From Leptodactylus fallax (Eukaryota > Chordata > Amphibia > Anura > Leptodactylidae), in assembly GCA_947044405.1 (NCBI GenBank), contig CAMRHE010000169.1, positions 1,426,501 to 1,490,500 on the forward strand: DNA of 64,000 bases. Direction: 5' to 3'. Numbering within the stretch: the stretch's first letter is position 1; each line of letters opens with the position of its first letter. The notes below the pieces were generated by a model. It was not told the DNA's origin. It did not search any database and was given only the letters and a program-made list of their open reading frames with translations. Both the position numbers and the translations under genes were made by a program. This document shows, piece by piece, positions 11,563 to 21,534 of this stretch.

Positions 11563-11845
11563 TTTCCCAGAAAGCTGGGTGACAACCAGTAGATTCACTT
11601 TTACAAGTCACCCAGCTTTCCTAGAATCCTGGATGGCTAGGAATATAATAATACATCCTCACAACCACTATATATGTAGTGCAGCTTGACTCTGGGAAAG
11701 CTGGGTTGCATTGTTCAGCAAGCTGAAATGACATCATTACAGCTGTCACGTTTTGTCACCCAGCTTTCCAAGGTCACATGTGTCTTGTTATACAGCTATC
11801 ATGGGGATGTATTTAAGTTTTATTCTGGGAAACCTGGGTGGCAAC
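11563..11845. repeat. Array of five alternately oriented CCCAGCTTTCC motifs
   Basis: The motif AAAGCTGGGTGACA occurs at 11563-11586 (forward), 11604-11625 (reverse), 11691-11710 (forward), 11755-11777 (reverse) and 11822-11845 (forward, slightly changed). Neighbours alternate in orientation, with unrelated spacers of about 20-65 bp. The segment could therefore form several different hairpins. The family is not recognised. Confidence 0.6.
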
Positions 11846-12463
11846 GTGCAATGTAAGTTGTAATGACAAATAGGGCCAAATACAGCATTCCCATAGTAAT
11901 CCTGTACAGTCACATGGTATTAAATAAACTTCTAACTATTTTTCTGCAGTGGCCACTACCTGCACTCTGGGTTTACACATGAGGCTGTATTTATCAATAC
12001 TGGAAAACTTTTCAGTGTCTAAAACTACAAATCCCAGAGCAAATTTATTAAGACTGACGTATCATCTGCGCCTGGGCCCTCCCCAAACCCTGCACTGCCC
12101 ACATCCTCTTCATTTTCCGTCAGCTCCCTGCGGTGGAATGTCCATGCAGACCATTGGAATTCCGTTGCGGCTTTCCATCATTACAAGTGCATCTCAATAA
12201 ATTAGAATATCATCAAAAAGTTATTATTTTTTTTTAGTAATTCAATCAAAAAAGTGAAACACATATTTTATATTAAGTCATTACAAACAGAGTGAACTTT
12301 TTCAAGTGTTTATTTATGTTAATGTTGATGATTATGGCTTACAGCCAAGGAAAACCCAAAAGTCATTATCTGAGAAAATTAGAATAATTAACCCAAAACA
12401 GCTGTAAAGACTTCCTAAGCGTTTAAAAAGGTCCCTTAGTCTGGTTCAGTAAGCGACACAATC

Positions 12464-13438
12464 ATGGGGAAGACTGCTGACTTCAGAGATGTCCAGAAGG
12501 CAGTCACTGACACAAGGAGGGTAAGCCATAAAAGGTCATTGCTAAAGAAGCTGGCTGTTCACAGAGTGCTGTATCAAAGCATATTAATGGAAGGTTGAGT
12601 GGAAGGAAAAAGTGTGGTAGAAAAAGGTGCACAAGCAACCGGGATAACCGCAGCCTTGATAGGATTATTAAGAAAAGGCCATTCAAAAATTTGGGGGAGA
12701 TTCACTAGGAGTGGACTGCTGCTGGAGTCAGTGCTTCAAGAGCCACCACACACAGATGTATCCAGGACATGGGCTACAAGTGTCGCATTCCATGTGTCAA
12801 GCCACTCATGACCAATAGACAACGCCAGAATCGTCTTACCTGGGCCAAGGAGAGAAAGAACTGGACTGTTGCTCAGGGGTCAAAGGAGTTGTTTTCACAT
12901 GAAAGTAAATTTTGCATTTCATTTTGAAATCAAGGTCCCAGAGTCTGGAGGAAGAGTGGAGAGGCATACAATCCAAACTGCTTGAGGTCTAGTGTGAAGA
13001 TTCCACAATCAGTGATGGTTTGGGGAGCCATGTCATCTGCAGGTGTAGGTCCACTGTGTTTTATAAAAGACCAAAGTCAACGCAGCCGTCTACCAGGAAA
13101 TTCTAGAGCACTTCATGCTTCCCTCTGCCGACAAGCTTTTTGGAGATGGAATTTTCATTTTCCAACAGGACTTGGCACTTGCCCACACTGCCAAAAGTAC
13201 CACTACCTGGTTTAATAACCGCAGTATCACTGTGCTTGATTGGTCAGCAAACTCGCCTGACCTTAAACCCATAGAGAATCTATGGGGTATTGTCAAGAGG
13301 AAGATGAGAGACACCAGACCCAACAATGCAGACGAGCTGAAGGCAACCTGGGCTTCCATAACACCACTGCAGTGCCACAGGCTGATCGCCTCCATGCCAT
13401 GCCGCATTGATGCAGTCATTTATGCAAAAGGAGTATAA
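12464..13438 (+). pseudogene. Tc1-like DDE transposase, family a, disrupted
   Basis: The gene starts at an ATG (12464, reading MGKTADFRDVQKAV) and would encode the N-terminal paired-type DNA-binding region followed by a DD34E catalytic domain. Frameshifts and stops break it, including a stop in the FxNQGPRVW stretch near 12930. Around the first catalytic position the sequence reads FSHESKF where the family has SDES, so Asp has become His (codon 12898-12900). The second Asp (QQD, codon 13169-13171) and the Glu (PIENLW, codon 13274-13276) are present with the expected 34 residues between them. The frame ends at a TAA made of the TA target plus the first base of the inserted palindrome, so the insertion probably created this stop. 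It is not expected to be active. Confidence 0.85.
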
Positions 13439-14036
13439 CACCACGTCGTAATAGCCTTTAGAAAGGCTATTCTTCTCCTACCTTTATTTTTCTGATCTGC
13501 GCCATTTATGAGAATTTTCTTTTTTCTTCTGTATGCAAATGAGTCTTCAGAAAGCACAGGGGGCATTTCTCCTGTGCTCTGAAAGCACAGGGGGCTTCCC
13601 CTGTGCTCAAAGAAGATGCTCTTCAGAAGATCCAGCGACGCATCTCTCTTCTTCCGCTGACGCCTCTCCGTCGCGTCATCAGCTGCCGAGTCTCTGTTTT
13701 GCATCCAAATCCACATGAAAATGTCCGGCTGGACATGGGCAGTCGGCTCTGTCCAACGAGAAATGGCGGAGCTGACTGAGCATGTGTGGGATTTGAATCA
13801 CGAACAGAGACTCGGCAGCTGATGACGTGGCGGAGAGGCGTCAACAGAAGAAGAGAGAGGTGATGCTGGATCTTTGGAAGACCGTTTTCTTTGAGCACAG
13901 GGGACACGTTCCCTGTGCTTTTTCAAGACTCATTTGCATACAGAAGGAAAAAGAAAATTCTCAGAAATGGCGGCGCAGATCAGAAAAATAAGGTAGGAGA
14001 AGAATAGTCTTTCTAAAGGCTATTCCGACGTAGTGT
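13438..14036. mobile_element. 599-bp palindromic (foldback) element nested in the Tc1 element
   Basis: The ends are ACACCACGTCGTAATAGCC and, inverted, ACACTACGTCGGAATAGCC, with TA on both sides. The arms stay strongly similar for well over 150 bases: both carry CTTTCTGTATGCAAATGAGTC-like text, a GCACAGGG block and GATCTGCGCC. Homology resumes nearer the middle with AGACTCGGCAGCTGATGACG and its inverse. Most of the element could form one long hairpin. No protein is recognised. TA duplication suggests mobilisation by a Tc1/mariner-type enzyme, which is inference. It is younger than its host element. Confidence 0.75.
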
Positions 14037-14384
14037 TATTGAAAAATGCCTTTCCCAATGATAGAATCTCTTTAACATAAATAAACACTTGAAAAAGTTC
14101 ACTCTGTTTGTAATGACTAAATATAATATATGTGTTTCACTTTTTCAATTGAATTACTAAAAAAAAAAAATAACTTTTTAATGATATTCTAATTTATTGA
14201 GATGCACTTGTAATTAGGCCTAATCATCAGGGAGTCTCGAACAGGACAGTTATTTTTTTTAAGCGTCATTCTGCGATCTCTGCCTCCCATTGAAAACAAT
14301 AGGAGGCAGAATCTAAGCGAAATCTGTTGCTGATTTGGGGGTGCCAAATTCCTACATGTGAACACCTTCTTACACACCTTCTTA

Positions 14385-14655
14385 CACCACTTTAAACTTG
14401 GTCTACTTTGCGCAAGAAAATCTGCGCCATATTCATACTTTTCTGTTTCATAAATATGTCGTAAAGTTGGACACTTTTAAACCACGCCCATTCTGGTGCA
14501 CATTGTTCAAAAGTGTCGAGCCAGTTGAATTTTTTCTTTTCATTTTGGTGCACACTGTTCATAAATATGTCGTAAATGCCGTGCACCGTAAATTTTGGTG
14601 TAAATGTAATCAGAAAAGTGTCAGACTTCTAATGATAAATATGCCCCACTGCAGC
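14385..14655. repeat. Worn repeat with internal direct repeats
   Basis: The motif CATAAATATGTCGTAAA occurs twice (about 14449 and 14557), each followed within about 60 bases by similar TTTTGGTGCAC text. The right edge ATGATAAATATGCCCCAC resembles the family E end. It is probably a diverged foldback copy. Confidence 0.4.
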
Positions 14656-14814
14656 AGCTGACGTTTCTATTATTAGGTTCTGCAGAACCTGATTTTATGT
14701 TAAATGAGTTTTCTGCAGCAGCTTAGGGGGTCCATTCATAAAAGTCTTGCACTGGGCCCACTAATGGGTTAAAACGGCCTTGGTGCAGAGTTATTAAAGA
14801 TTTAGGCCGGTTGC

Positions 14815-15086
14815 AGACGACCGTGCCGCAACCAGCCTGGCGTGAATTAAAAGTACGGGCTGTACACGGGGGACACGGGTATATCCCCGTGTGCCGCCCG
14901 TGCAAGGGCCGTGCTTCCTCAGCTCCTTTCATTGAATAATTGGGAGCCACGGACTGTCAGCCCTCACATGGGACTGTGAAAATCACGGTCGTGTTTACGG
15001 GCCCATAGAAAAGAATGTATCAGTGTGCTATCCATGAAATACACGGATGGCGCACTGACCCACACTACGGTCGTCTGCATGGGGCC
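14815..15086. mobile_element. Foldback family D, copy 2
   Basis: The left end GGCCGGTTGCAGACGACCGT pairs with the right end ACGGTCGTCTGCATGGGGCC. TTA precedes it; GTA follows. The interior shares GGGCCCATAGAAAAGAATG and the chequer of GTGTGCTATCC/GGATGGCGCACTG with the copy at 1893-2229. Confidence 0.65.
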
Positions 15087-15089
15087 GTA

Positions 15090-15950
15090 GATAGATGCTC
15101 TTATTTACTTGTGTGTTGTTTAGAGTTGTCTGCCATTATACCTCCTTCTTCTACTCTGATATGGTTCCCGTAATGCAGCTTCCATTCACATGATGTCTAT
15201 GGCTTTACAGAGTTGGAGGGGGCAGAGCTTGGTGAGTTTGTTTTTTTTCTAAGGATCAGTGACATAATTCTCCTGTTCTATAACTCACACTGCAAAGTCT
15301 CAGTATATTGCTATGTAAGGCAACTTCAGCCTGTCTCCCCTGCCTACTGCTTGTGATAGATGTGATTAAACTCTTACAAACAGGAAGAAGGTAGTAACTG
15401 TAGTGTGTAACTGCATCTTAAAGAATACACAAGTGATTCTATGGATGCCAACAGATACTGTGCAGATAGTGGACTCTTTTATTATATCACTGCACTCCAA
15501 CTCCTCCAAATAAGGCATATATATCATCTGCAGCATTCTATGCATAAGGGGGTATACAAAGGAACAAGGTGTGCAAAGCTTGGTATGGAGATGTCTAAGG
15601 GCTATCAGGACAGATTTGATCCTGTAGTTGACAGAAAATCCTCCACACAGAAGAGACTGACATCCTCTCTACACAGGACAGTGCTCTAAAAATGTAGTTG
15701 GAAAGGTGATCACATGCAACAGCTACACATAGTGAAAAGGTTCAAAAGTTACACTATTGATGCAACTGACTTAAGAGAAAATAGGACAGAATATTGTTGG
15801 TAAATTTGCATTATATGATATTCTTCTTTAATTCCTGCAATTTGCAAGGTGGAGCCTCCATGGATTTCTTCTTCTAGCACATACTACAGATGCTACATCA
15901 AATTACGAAGTTGGGAAATTGGAAGTTGCATTGTCCTCCTTAAAGATGCC
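15090..15950. other. No recognised feature
   Basis: Moderately complex DNA. No end motif, tandem repeat or protein similarity is seen. The short frame at 15441-15689 has no recognisable domain. Confidence 0.4.
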
Positions 15951-15956
15951 AATGTC

Positions 15957-16098
15957 TCTAAGGCTAAGGCCCCACTTAGTGAGCCGCATCCAAAATATAC
16001 TCGCATATTTTTACGCAGCATTTTTCACGTTACCTTTACGGAAAACACCAGCGTTATTGTAGATATAATTGAAATGCTGCGATTTTCAAAAACGTGAG
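15957..16098 (+). mobile_element. Half copy of foldback family B
   Basis: It starts TCTAAGGCTAAGGCCCCACT and follows family B through GCAGCATTTTTCACGTTACC to ATTGAAATGCTGCGATTTTC, then stops at the family midpoint. TAA stands immediately before GGCTAAGG. Confidence 0.55.
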
Positions 16099-16180
16099 TA
16101 TATAATAAGAGTCCCTCATAAATCATATTTATACATATTTTTTTAAATGTCTGGAGAAATATTTAAATCCTAGAACATAA

Positions 16181-16202
16181 AATTTTTTTTTTTTTTTTTT
16201 TG
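16181..16202. repeat. Poly-T tract
   Basis: A run of about 20 T interrupts otherwise mixed sequence. It may mark the old A-tail of a minus-strand retrotransposed copy, but no such copy is recognised. Confidence 0.6.
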
Positions 16203-16307
16203 GTCTCTGGAAAAGTGAGCGTTTCTGAAATCATCCTATGATGGAAGACAGCAACAGACATTAGTAAGGGTAGCGTGAACTCTCCCTTGGACATTTCCCT
16301 TCTGTTA

Positions 16308-16398
16308 AATCCACTCCTGACTTTGGTTCAAAAAAACGCAGCAAAATCTGCAACAAAAAACGTTCCCTTTCTGCAACATGGAGCCTTAGCCTCAGAAA
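16308..16398. mobile_element. Right part of a foldback family A copy
   Basis: Contains CACTCCTGACTTTGGTTCAA, GCAGCAAAATCTGCAACAAA and the end CAACATGGAGCCTTAGCCTC, matching the right arm of family A. The left arm is absent. Confidence 0.5.
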
Positions 16399-16417
16399 GC
16401 TCTTTGAAAACCACTTC

Positions 16418-16732
16418 AAGGCTAAATGGGCCACAGCGAAAAAGCGCTGCAGGAAAAACCGCGGCTGAAACACATTGTGGTATTTCCCACATCACTTTTC
16501 ACAGATAGTCGGAAGAGGTTTCCTCTGTGGACTTTCTGCTTCTATTATACCTATAGGGAAAACGTCAGTGTTTCTATAGATATAAATGACTTGCTGTGAT
16601 TTCCAGAAATGCAGCACTTCCGCTGCGCATATTTTTCTGCAATGTGTGGATGGGATTTGCTAGAATCCACTTTGCAGTGACTGTAAACAATGCGGTTTAT
16701 GTCGCGGCGTTTACGCCACGTGGGGCTCTGGA
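16418..16732 (+). mobile_element. Foldback family B, nearly complete
   Basis: Starts GGCTAAATGGGCCACAGCG and passes the family landmarks CTATTATACCTATAGGG (16543), ATGACTTGCTGTGATTT, and AATGTGTGGATGGGATTTGC, ending ACGCCACGTGGGGCTCTGG. The arms are shorter and more diverged than at 55318-55682. Confidence 0.55.
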
Positions 16733-16875
16733 TCAAAAACCTGAAGCAGATATTTTCCGTCTGACTAAACTCTATGAATTTACCCTCCGAGTATACTGTT
16801 TCCATAAAGCAGCGTACACCGGTTTAAGTAGATGTTACATGTAAAAGTAACATATTAAATACATGAAATGCTTTT

Positions 16876-17512
16876 CAGCAGCATATTGCCCAGAGAATCA
16901 CACAGCCCTCATCCTGGTGCCATCTGCCATACACATGATGTTAAAAAAATTAATTAGACTGGTCAATCATGTTTCAGTGGTGAACAATATAATCTAATGC
17001 TGATGTGCCCATTGTGAGCACTCTCAGCAGTAGACTGGGTCAGCATGGGCAATGTGACAAGCCTGTGGCTATACAGCTCCAAACATAGAAATCGCCATGC
17101 ATTGTGTGTTCTGACGCCCTTCCACCATAGCCCGCAGTAACTTTTTCAGCAACATGTGCTAGAGTAGCTCTTCTGTGGGTCTATACTAAATGAGTTAGCC
17201 TTTGATCCCAGTTTAGTGGTTGTCCTTCCTTGGACCATTCTATGTAGGTACTAAGCACTGCGTACCACAGATATCCCACAAGACCTGCCATTGTGGGGAT
17301 ACTGTGACTTCTAGCCATCACAATTTGATCCTTGTCAGCATCACTTAGGTCCTTAATTGTCCCTTAATTTTTCAGCTTCCAACACATTAACTTCAAGAAC
17401 TGGCTGTTCACCTACTGCGTAATATATCCCACCCCTTGGCAGACTCTATCGTCACATGACAATCAATGTTCTTCACTTCACTTATTAGTGGAATGCATGT
17501 AACTACTGACAC
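16876..17512 (-). pseudogene. Tc1-like element, family e, N-terminal part (minus strand)
   Basis: Read on the minus strand, the segment starts near 17512 with a worn terminal repeat and runs through a transposase N-terminal half. Recognisable pieces are AGLV near 17290, WSKEGQP near 17240, THRRATLAHVAEKV near 17175-17135 and SEHTMH near 17110-17095. These fit the helix-turn-helix region and linker of a widespread vertebrate Tc1 family. Stops and small indels are frequent, and the catalytic C-terminal half is missing: the copy ends near 16876. A second internally deleted copy of the same family lies at 46980-47310. Assignment is from recall of the family's layout, so the exact subfamily is uncertain. 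Confidence 0.65.
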
Positions 17513-17767
17513 TACTGCAACCAGCAATTTCATATTTGTAGTGCATTTGTGTTTCCAATGCAAAATACCACATAATGCCTCCTGACAAATTCTGATGAAG
17601 TACAGAAGTAAGAGCATCCCTCAAAAACTTTCATGTGATAAAGTCTGCTGGGTCTGTGTAAACCATAAAATAATGTACAAACATTTGTATTTACCGTTAT
17701 TTTCCATCCCTGCATGTATATATTTATATATACAATTACCTAATTCTAATATTCATAGGGCTGGCCA

Positions 17768-18469
17768 TTTAAAGGTGTCTGTCACTACCAAAATCACTTA
17801 TAAGCCATTTTTATGCTGATTTAGCGGCTAGCGGCTATTTTGTGTCAAATTTTTAATCTGTATGGAAATTAGCTGTTTGGTGCCCTCACGGTGTGGTATG
17901 GCTCCCAGAGCACTCATTTTCACCTGTGGTTGCTTCCCAGAACTGATTCTTAGGCTGGGTTCTGAAGTGGCATAAATACCGGAAAAAAACTAAGCATTTT
18001 ACAGTCACTGCAAAGTGCATGGGATTCTAGTGAATCCCATCCACACATTGCGGAAATATACGCGCAGCGGACAGGCTTCGATTTCCAAAACCATCGTGGC
18101 GAAAGATCCTTTTTTGCACCAAAAGTGCACCACAACCCTGTGCCTTACTCGCCACATCGTGTAAATGTGGGCGGAGTGGGACGGGGACATCTTGGTCTGG
18201 CATATTCATTATAACTTACAGCAGTTTGAGTCAGAGTGAGTTATAATGGATAAAATATGGATATAATACCTATCTATCTATCTCCATTCTGATGCTAGGA
18301 CATCTAGCTGATTTATGAAGAAGCTGGAGCTTCTTCATAATTTTCTCGTTTTTTTCCCTGCGCCAGTCATAATAAATCTGCCCCATTATGTTCATTACAT
18401 CACTAATATCCCCTACGACAGCATATAAGTGCTTTAGATGTGATTTTGGTGGTGATAGACTACCTTTAA
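17768..18469. mobile_element. Foldback family I with other repeats inserted
   Basis: The left end TTTAAAGGTGTCTGTCAC pairs with the right end GTGATAGACTACCTTTAA; just inside, ACCAAAATCACTTATAAG pairs with ATGTGATTTTGGTGG. A second family I copy is at 59168-59536. The interior here is filled by other material: a reverse family B fragment at 17951-18078 and family E-like text up to about 18390. That nesting explains why this copy is about 700 bp while the other is about 370 bp. Confidence 0.55.
17951..18078 (-). mobile_element. Family B fragment nested in family I
   Basis: AATCCCATCCACACATTGCGG, preceded by CACTGCAAAGTGCATGGG, is the reverse form of the right-hand third of family B. The outer end is worn to GGCTGGGTTCTGAAGTGGC. 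Confidence 0.5.
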
Positions 18470-18499
18470 GTAAAACCGAGAAACATTCACTGTAAGTTA

Positions 18500-19436
18500 C
18501 CGTGTTTCTCTGAAAATAAGACAGGGTCTTATATTATTTTTTGCTCCGAAAAAAGGGCTAGGGCTTATTTTCGGGGTAGGTCTTAAGTTTTTTCCATGAA
18601 CAACAATCACACATTTGATCACTTTTTATTTCAACTTTTATCAGAGGTGAATTAGTGAAAAAACAGCAGTTCGGCACTTTTGATTTTTTTTTTTTCCACT
18701 ATGGCGTTCACCATAGAGGTAAAATATTTTTATAAGTTTGTAGAGTGTGCATTTTCGGACACAGGGATACCTAGTAATATTCCTATGACAGACCTGGGAG
18801 TCTTCATAAAGCTCCCAGCTGTCAAACCAGGTCGGTTTCTGCGATCTCGCCGCGCAGGAGCCGACCTGCAACGTGAAAGGTACGGGGATAGTTGCTCTGC
18901 TTTGGAGGGGTGGATTTAGGGGGGAGGGGGGTTCATGGACTGGCACACTCAACAATGCCTGCGATCAGTGGACTCTGATCGCGGGCATTAACTGCGGGTC
19001 TCCGCTGTACAAGGAAACCCATTATAGTAGCTATAGGGGGTTGGGACCGGCCCTAGGGACAGCGGAGGGGAGCTCGGGGGTCACACTTAGCAATGCCCGC
19101 TTTCAGAGTCCACTCTGATTGCGGGCATTAACTCCGGGTTGTGCTACTTTGGTGGGAAGGGGGGGTCACGCTGAACAATGCCCGCGATCAGGGTAGACAT
19201 ACTGATCGCGGGTATTGACCCGGTACAGCAGCTATGGTAGGCGCTCTGCAGCAGAGCGGACACCATCTTTAAGGACCCGGCATCCGCTGTAATCACACGG
19301 CAGATGTCGGGAAGGGGTTAAATTAGCTAGGGCTTATTTTTGGAGTAGGGCTCATATTTCAAGCCTACTCCAAAAAACCTGGAAAATCTAGCTAGGGCTT
19401 ATTTTCGGGGTAGGTCTTATTTTTGAAGAAACACGG
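18500..19436. mobile_element. 937-bp TA-flanked non-autonomous element
   Basis: The ends CCGTGTTTCTCTGAAAATAA and, inverted, CCGTGTTTCTTCAAAAATAA form terminal repeats flanked by TA at 18498-18499 and 19437-19438. Subterminally, GGGCTTATTTTCGGGGTAGG occurs at both ends in the same orientation (about 18560 and 19395, with another variant at 19330), so direct as well as inverted repeats are present. The GC-rich interior holds three copies of a palindrome. No transposase is recognised. TA duplication points to Tc1/mariner mobilisation, which is inference. Confidence 0.75.
18954..19216. repeat. Three dispersed copies of a GCGATCAG palindrome
   Basis: AATGCCTGCGATCAG, six bases, then its inverse occupies 18954-18989. 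Similar palindromes lie at 19092-19129 and 19177-19216. Each can form a hairpin with a stem of about 15 bp and GC-rich text between copies. Confidence 0.7.
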
Positions 19437-19439
19437 TAT

Positions 19440-20452
19440 TGTTGAAAATGTCTACACAAGGCAAAATATTTAATGGTAGACAATGGTAGAGCATGATGTC
19501 TTTATTTCAGAGTTTAAACATGGTTACTAAAGTTTTTCTGCAAACTTGTGAATCTCTGTGAAAAAAGTTTAGGCACCCCTGTTGTTGATAAAATAGCGAA
19601 CCAGATGCTTGTATCATTCCTACTGTGAGATTTAGATGTCTTATTTGAGAAGAACAAAAGTTATCTGCAAACCGTAAGTGGAAAAAGTCACCACCATGCT
19701 CCTTTCTTGTTCTTCCTCTCTCGTCCCCTCATTGAAGCCAACCAGGTTTTCTAAATATACAAAAAATAGAAGTTGTGCATACTAATTTGAGCAAAGCTGC
19801 TTGATTATTTTAAAGTGCGCTTCATTGGAGGTGCAGGTGTGACTAATGCACTTACAAGTATAATAAACCCCTTTGCATCTCTTATGTGTTATCATGAAAA
19901 CAACCAGATGGTCCTCTCTGTAGATCTTTGTTCAACACTACAGACATCCCAGGGAGAACCAGCTCAGTAGAATGGGCAGGTGTGTGATGTGCTCATATCA
20001 CTGCTGCTAGGAGGCAATTATTTCCAGTAAGGAAACATTCAAGCTGCTAAATCTCTTTTCTAAAAGTGTAAGTGCCACCTAGCAGCATTGGTCTTTACCT
20101 TTGGCAGCATCTGATCTTTTCTCATAAAGTATCTAAACGGCTGCTGACAGAATGTGGACAGAGATTCTGAATTTGCTATACATTAAGTGTCGGTGCTCTC
20201 CTGGACACTTCCTTATGTTTATGTTATATTTGCTTAACCATACGACCACTGTTTGAACAGTGTCATCTTCGGGCCAGTGTCAAGAGGCCATAGTACAGTC
20301 ACAATTTCGCTATTCTACTAAGACAGTGGTGATCTAAGTCTGCTTTAGCAGAACCGCATGGGGTCTGTAAGATGTGCCTGGAACAGCCAAATGAAAGTGA
20401 CCTGTTAGAATCAGTATTTTTATTTCTTCATCCATTACATTATGTATATCAC
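19440..20452. other. Possible mariner-like end at 19540; rest unrecognised
   Basis: The phrase GTGAAAAAAGTTTAGGCACC (19549) resembles the terminal repeat of a Tc1/mariner-type element, but no opposite end or transposase was found, so this is at best a fragment. The remainder up to 20452 has no recognised feature. Confidence 0.3.
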
Positions 20453-20870
20453 TTAAAGAGGACATGACATCACTCCTGAAATGTCTGTTTTGGTAAATAC
20501 TGGTATTTACCGTTAAATAACTGGAGCATCTTTTCTTAGAAATCTGCATTGTACCTGTCCCTCTGTTATTCCTGTTAGAAATTTATGAATAAATTGACAA
20601 CTGGGTGTTACCATTAACTTATCCAAGTGGTGTGTCCCTGCAAAGAGTGACAATATGAGCACTGAATGGACAGTATCAGAGTGCATGGGGACACCCCCCA
20701 AATGATAACATCCTGTTGTGAATATATGCATACAGTTCTAGGAGAAATAGCAGATGACCAACACAATGTAGAATCATAAGAGAAAATGCTCCAAAATTGC
20801 TATTTCATAGGAAATAGAATTGTTTATTAAAACAGATATGTTAGGAATGTCAACAGGCATTGTTTAACAA
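20453..20870. mobile_element. Worn foldback element (family J)
   Basis: The left part (TGTCTGTTTTGGTAAATA, then ACTGGAGCATCTTTTCTTAG) is answered in inverse order on the right: the reverse complement of 20780-20850 reads ATCTGTTTTAATAAACA and later TTTTGGAGCATTTTCTCTTA. The arms are about 70-80 bp and the loop about 230 bp. It begins CTTAAAGAGGACATGACA, similar in style to families H and I. Confidence 0.5.
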
Positions 20871-20924
20871 AAATGACCACTATGTTTATTAAACTTACTA
20901 CTGGCAATATGACCTCGATGAATT

Positions 20925-21480
20925 AACCTCTCGCTGACCACTTGTTGACTATATATGTCCAGGCAGCAGCTAGTTAACTGTGCAAGGACGTACTTGTATG
21001 TCTATGCAGAGTTAGTAGCTGCACAAGATTGTGCTGCTGCAGGATTGGAGAGCCAGCTGCCAGTGACAGCTGGACTTTCCAGAGAGAAGGAAGGGACAAT
21101 TTATTACTGTCCCTGCCTTTCTGATTGCTGTATATGAGCACTGTGTGTACAACTACGTAAGCAGCCATGATGTGGGTTTCCTTCCATCCCAGTCAATCAG
21201 ATGGGAACTGCGTGAGATGCTCAGTCCTAGAGGATCCATAACAGCTCTGCAGTGTATACTAGCAGGCTCTATTCGTCCTGTAACTGGGGCTAATGTATCA
21301 GCCCCAATTACAGGGAAAATCAACACAAATATCAAGTAATGTTAAAATGCCTCTCATAGGTGTATTATAACCTTATAGAAAGCACAATGTGTAAAAAAAA
21401 AATAAAATAAAACTTAAGACAAAAAAAATATAAAAATTAAGTAAAATAAAAGAATGTCACTACCACACCTATATCAAAGG
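20925..21480. repeat. Unclassified dispersed repeat (family K)
   Basis: A start of the type CCTCTCGCTGACCACTTG followed by AAGGACGTACTTGTATGTC, and a tail of A-rich AAAATAAAATAAAAC text, give it the layout of family F-like non-coding repeats. The class is unknown and there is no coding similarity. Confidence 0.35.
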
Positions 21481-21534
21481 TTCTAGCCCCACCATCAGGA
21501 CATGTGTCACCTACAGTTTTAATATATATATATA

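Larger units (their letters stand above)
12184..14210 (+). mobile_element. Tc1-like transposon, family a, interrupted by a palindromic element
   Basis: Terminal inverted repeats begin CAAGTGCATCTCAATAAATT at the left and end with its inverse at 14210. Both are flanked by TA (12182-12183 and 14211-14212), the standard Tc1/mariner target duplication. The arms are long: homology continues past the AAAAAGTTATTA runs to the AACACTTGAAAAAGTTCACT block, about 130 bp each. Removing the 599-bp insertion at 13438-14036 leaves about 1.43 kb, a normal length for the superfamily. The transposase gene inside is broken. Confidence 0.85.

Noticed and set aside
18680..19118. Two overlapping GC-rich frames as a gene
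   Set aside because: They lie inside the TA-flanked non-autonomous element and are created by its palindromes.
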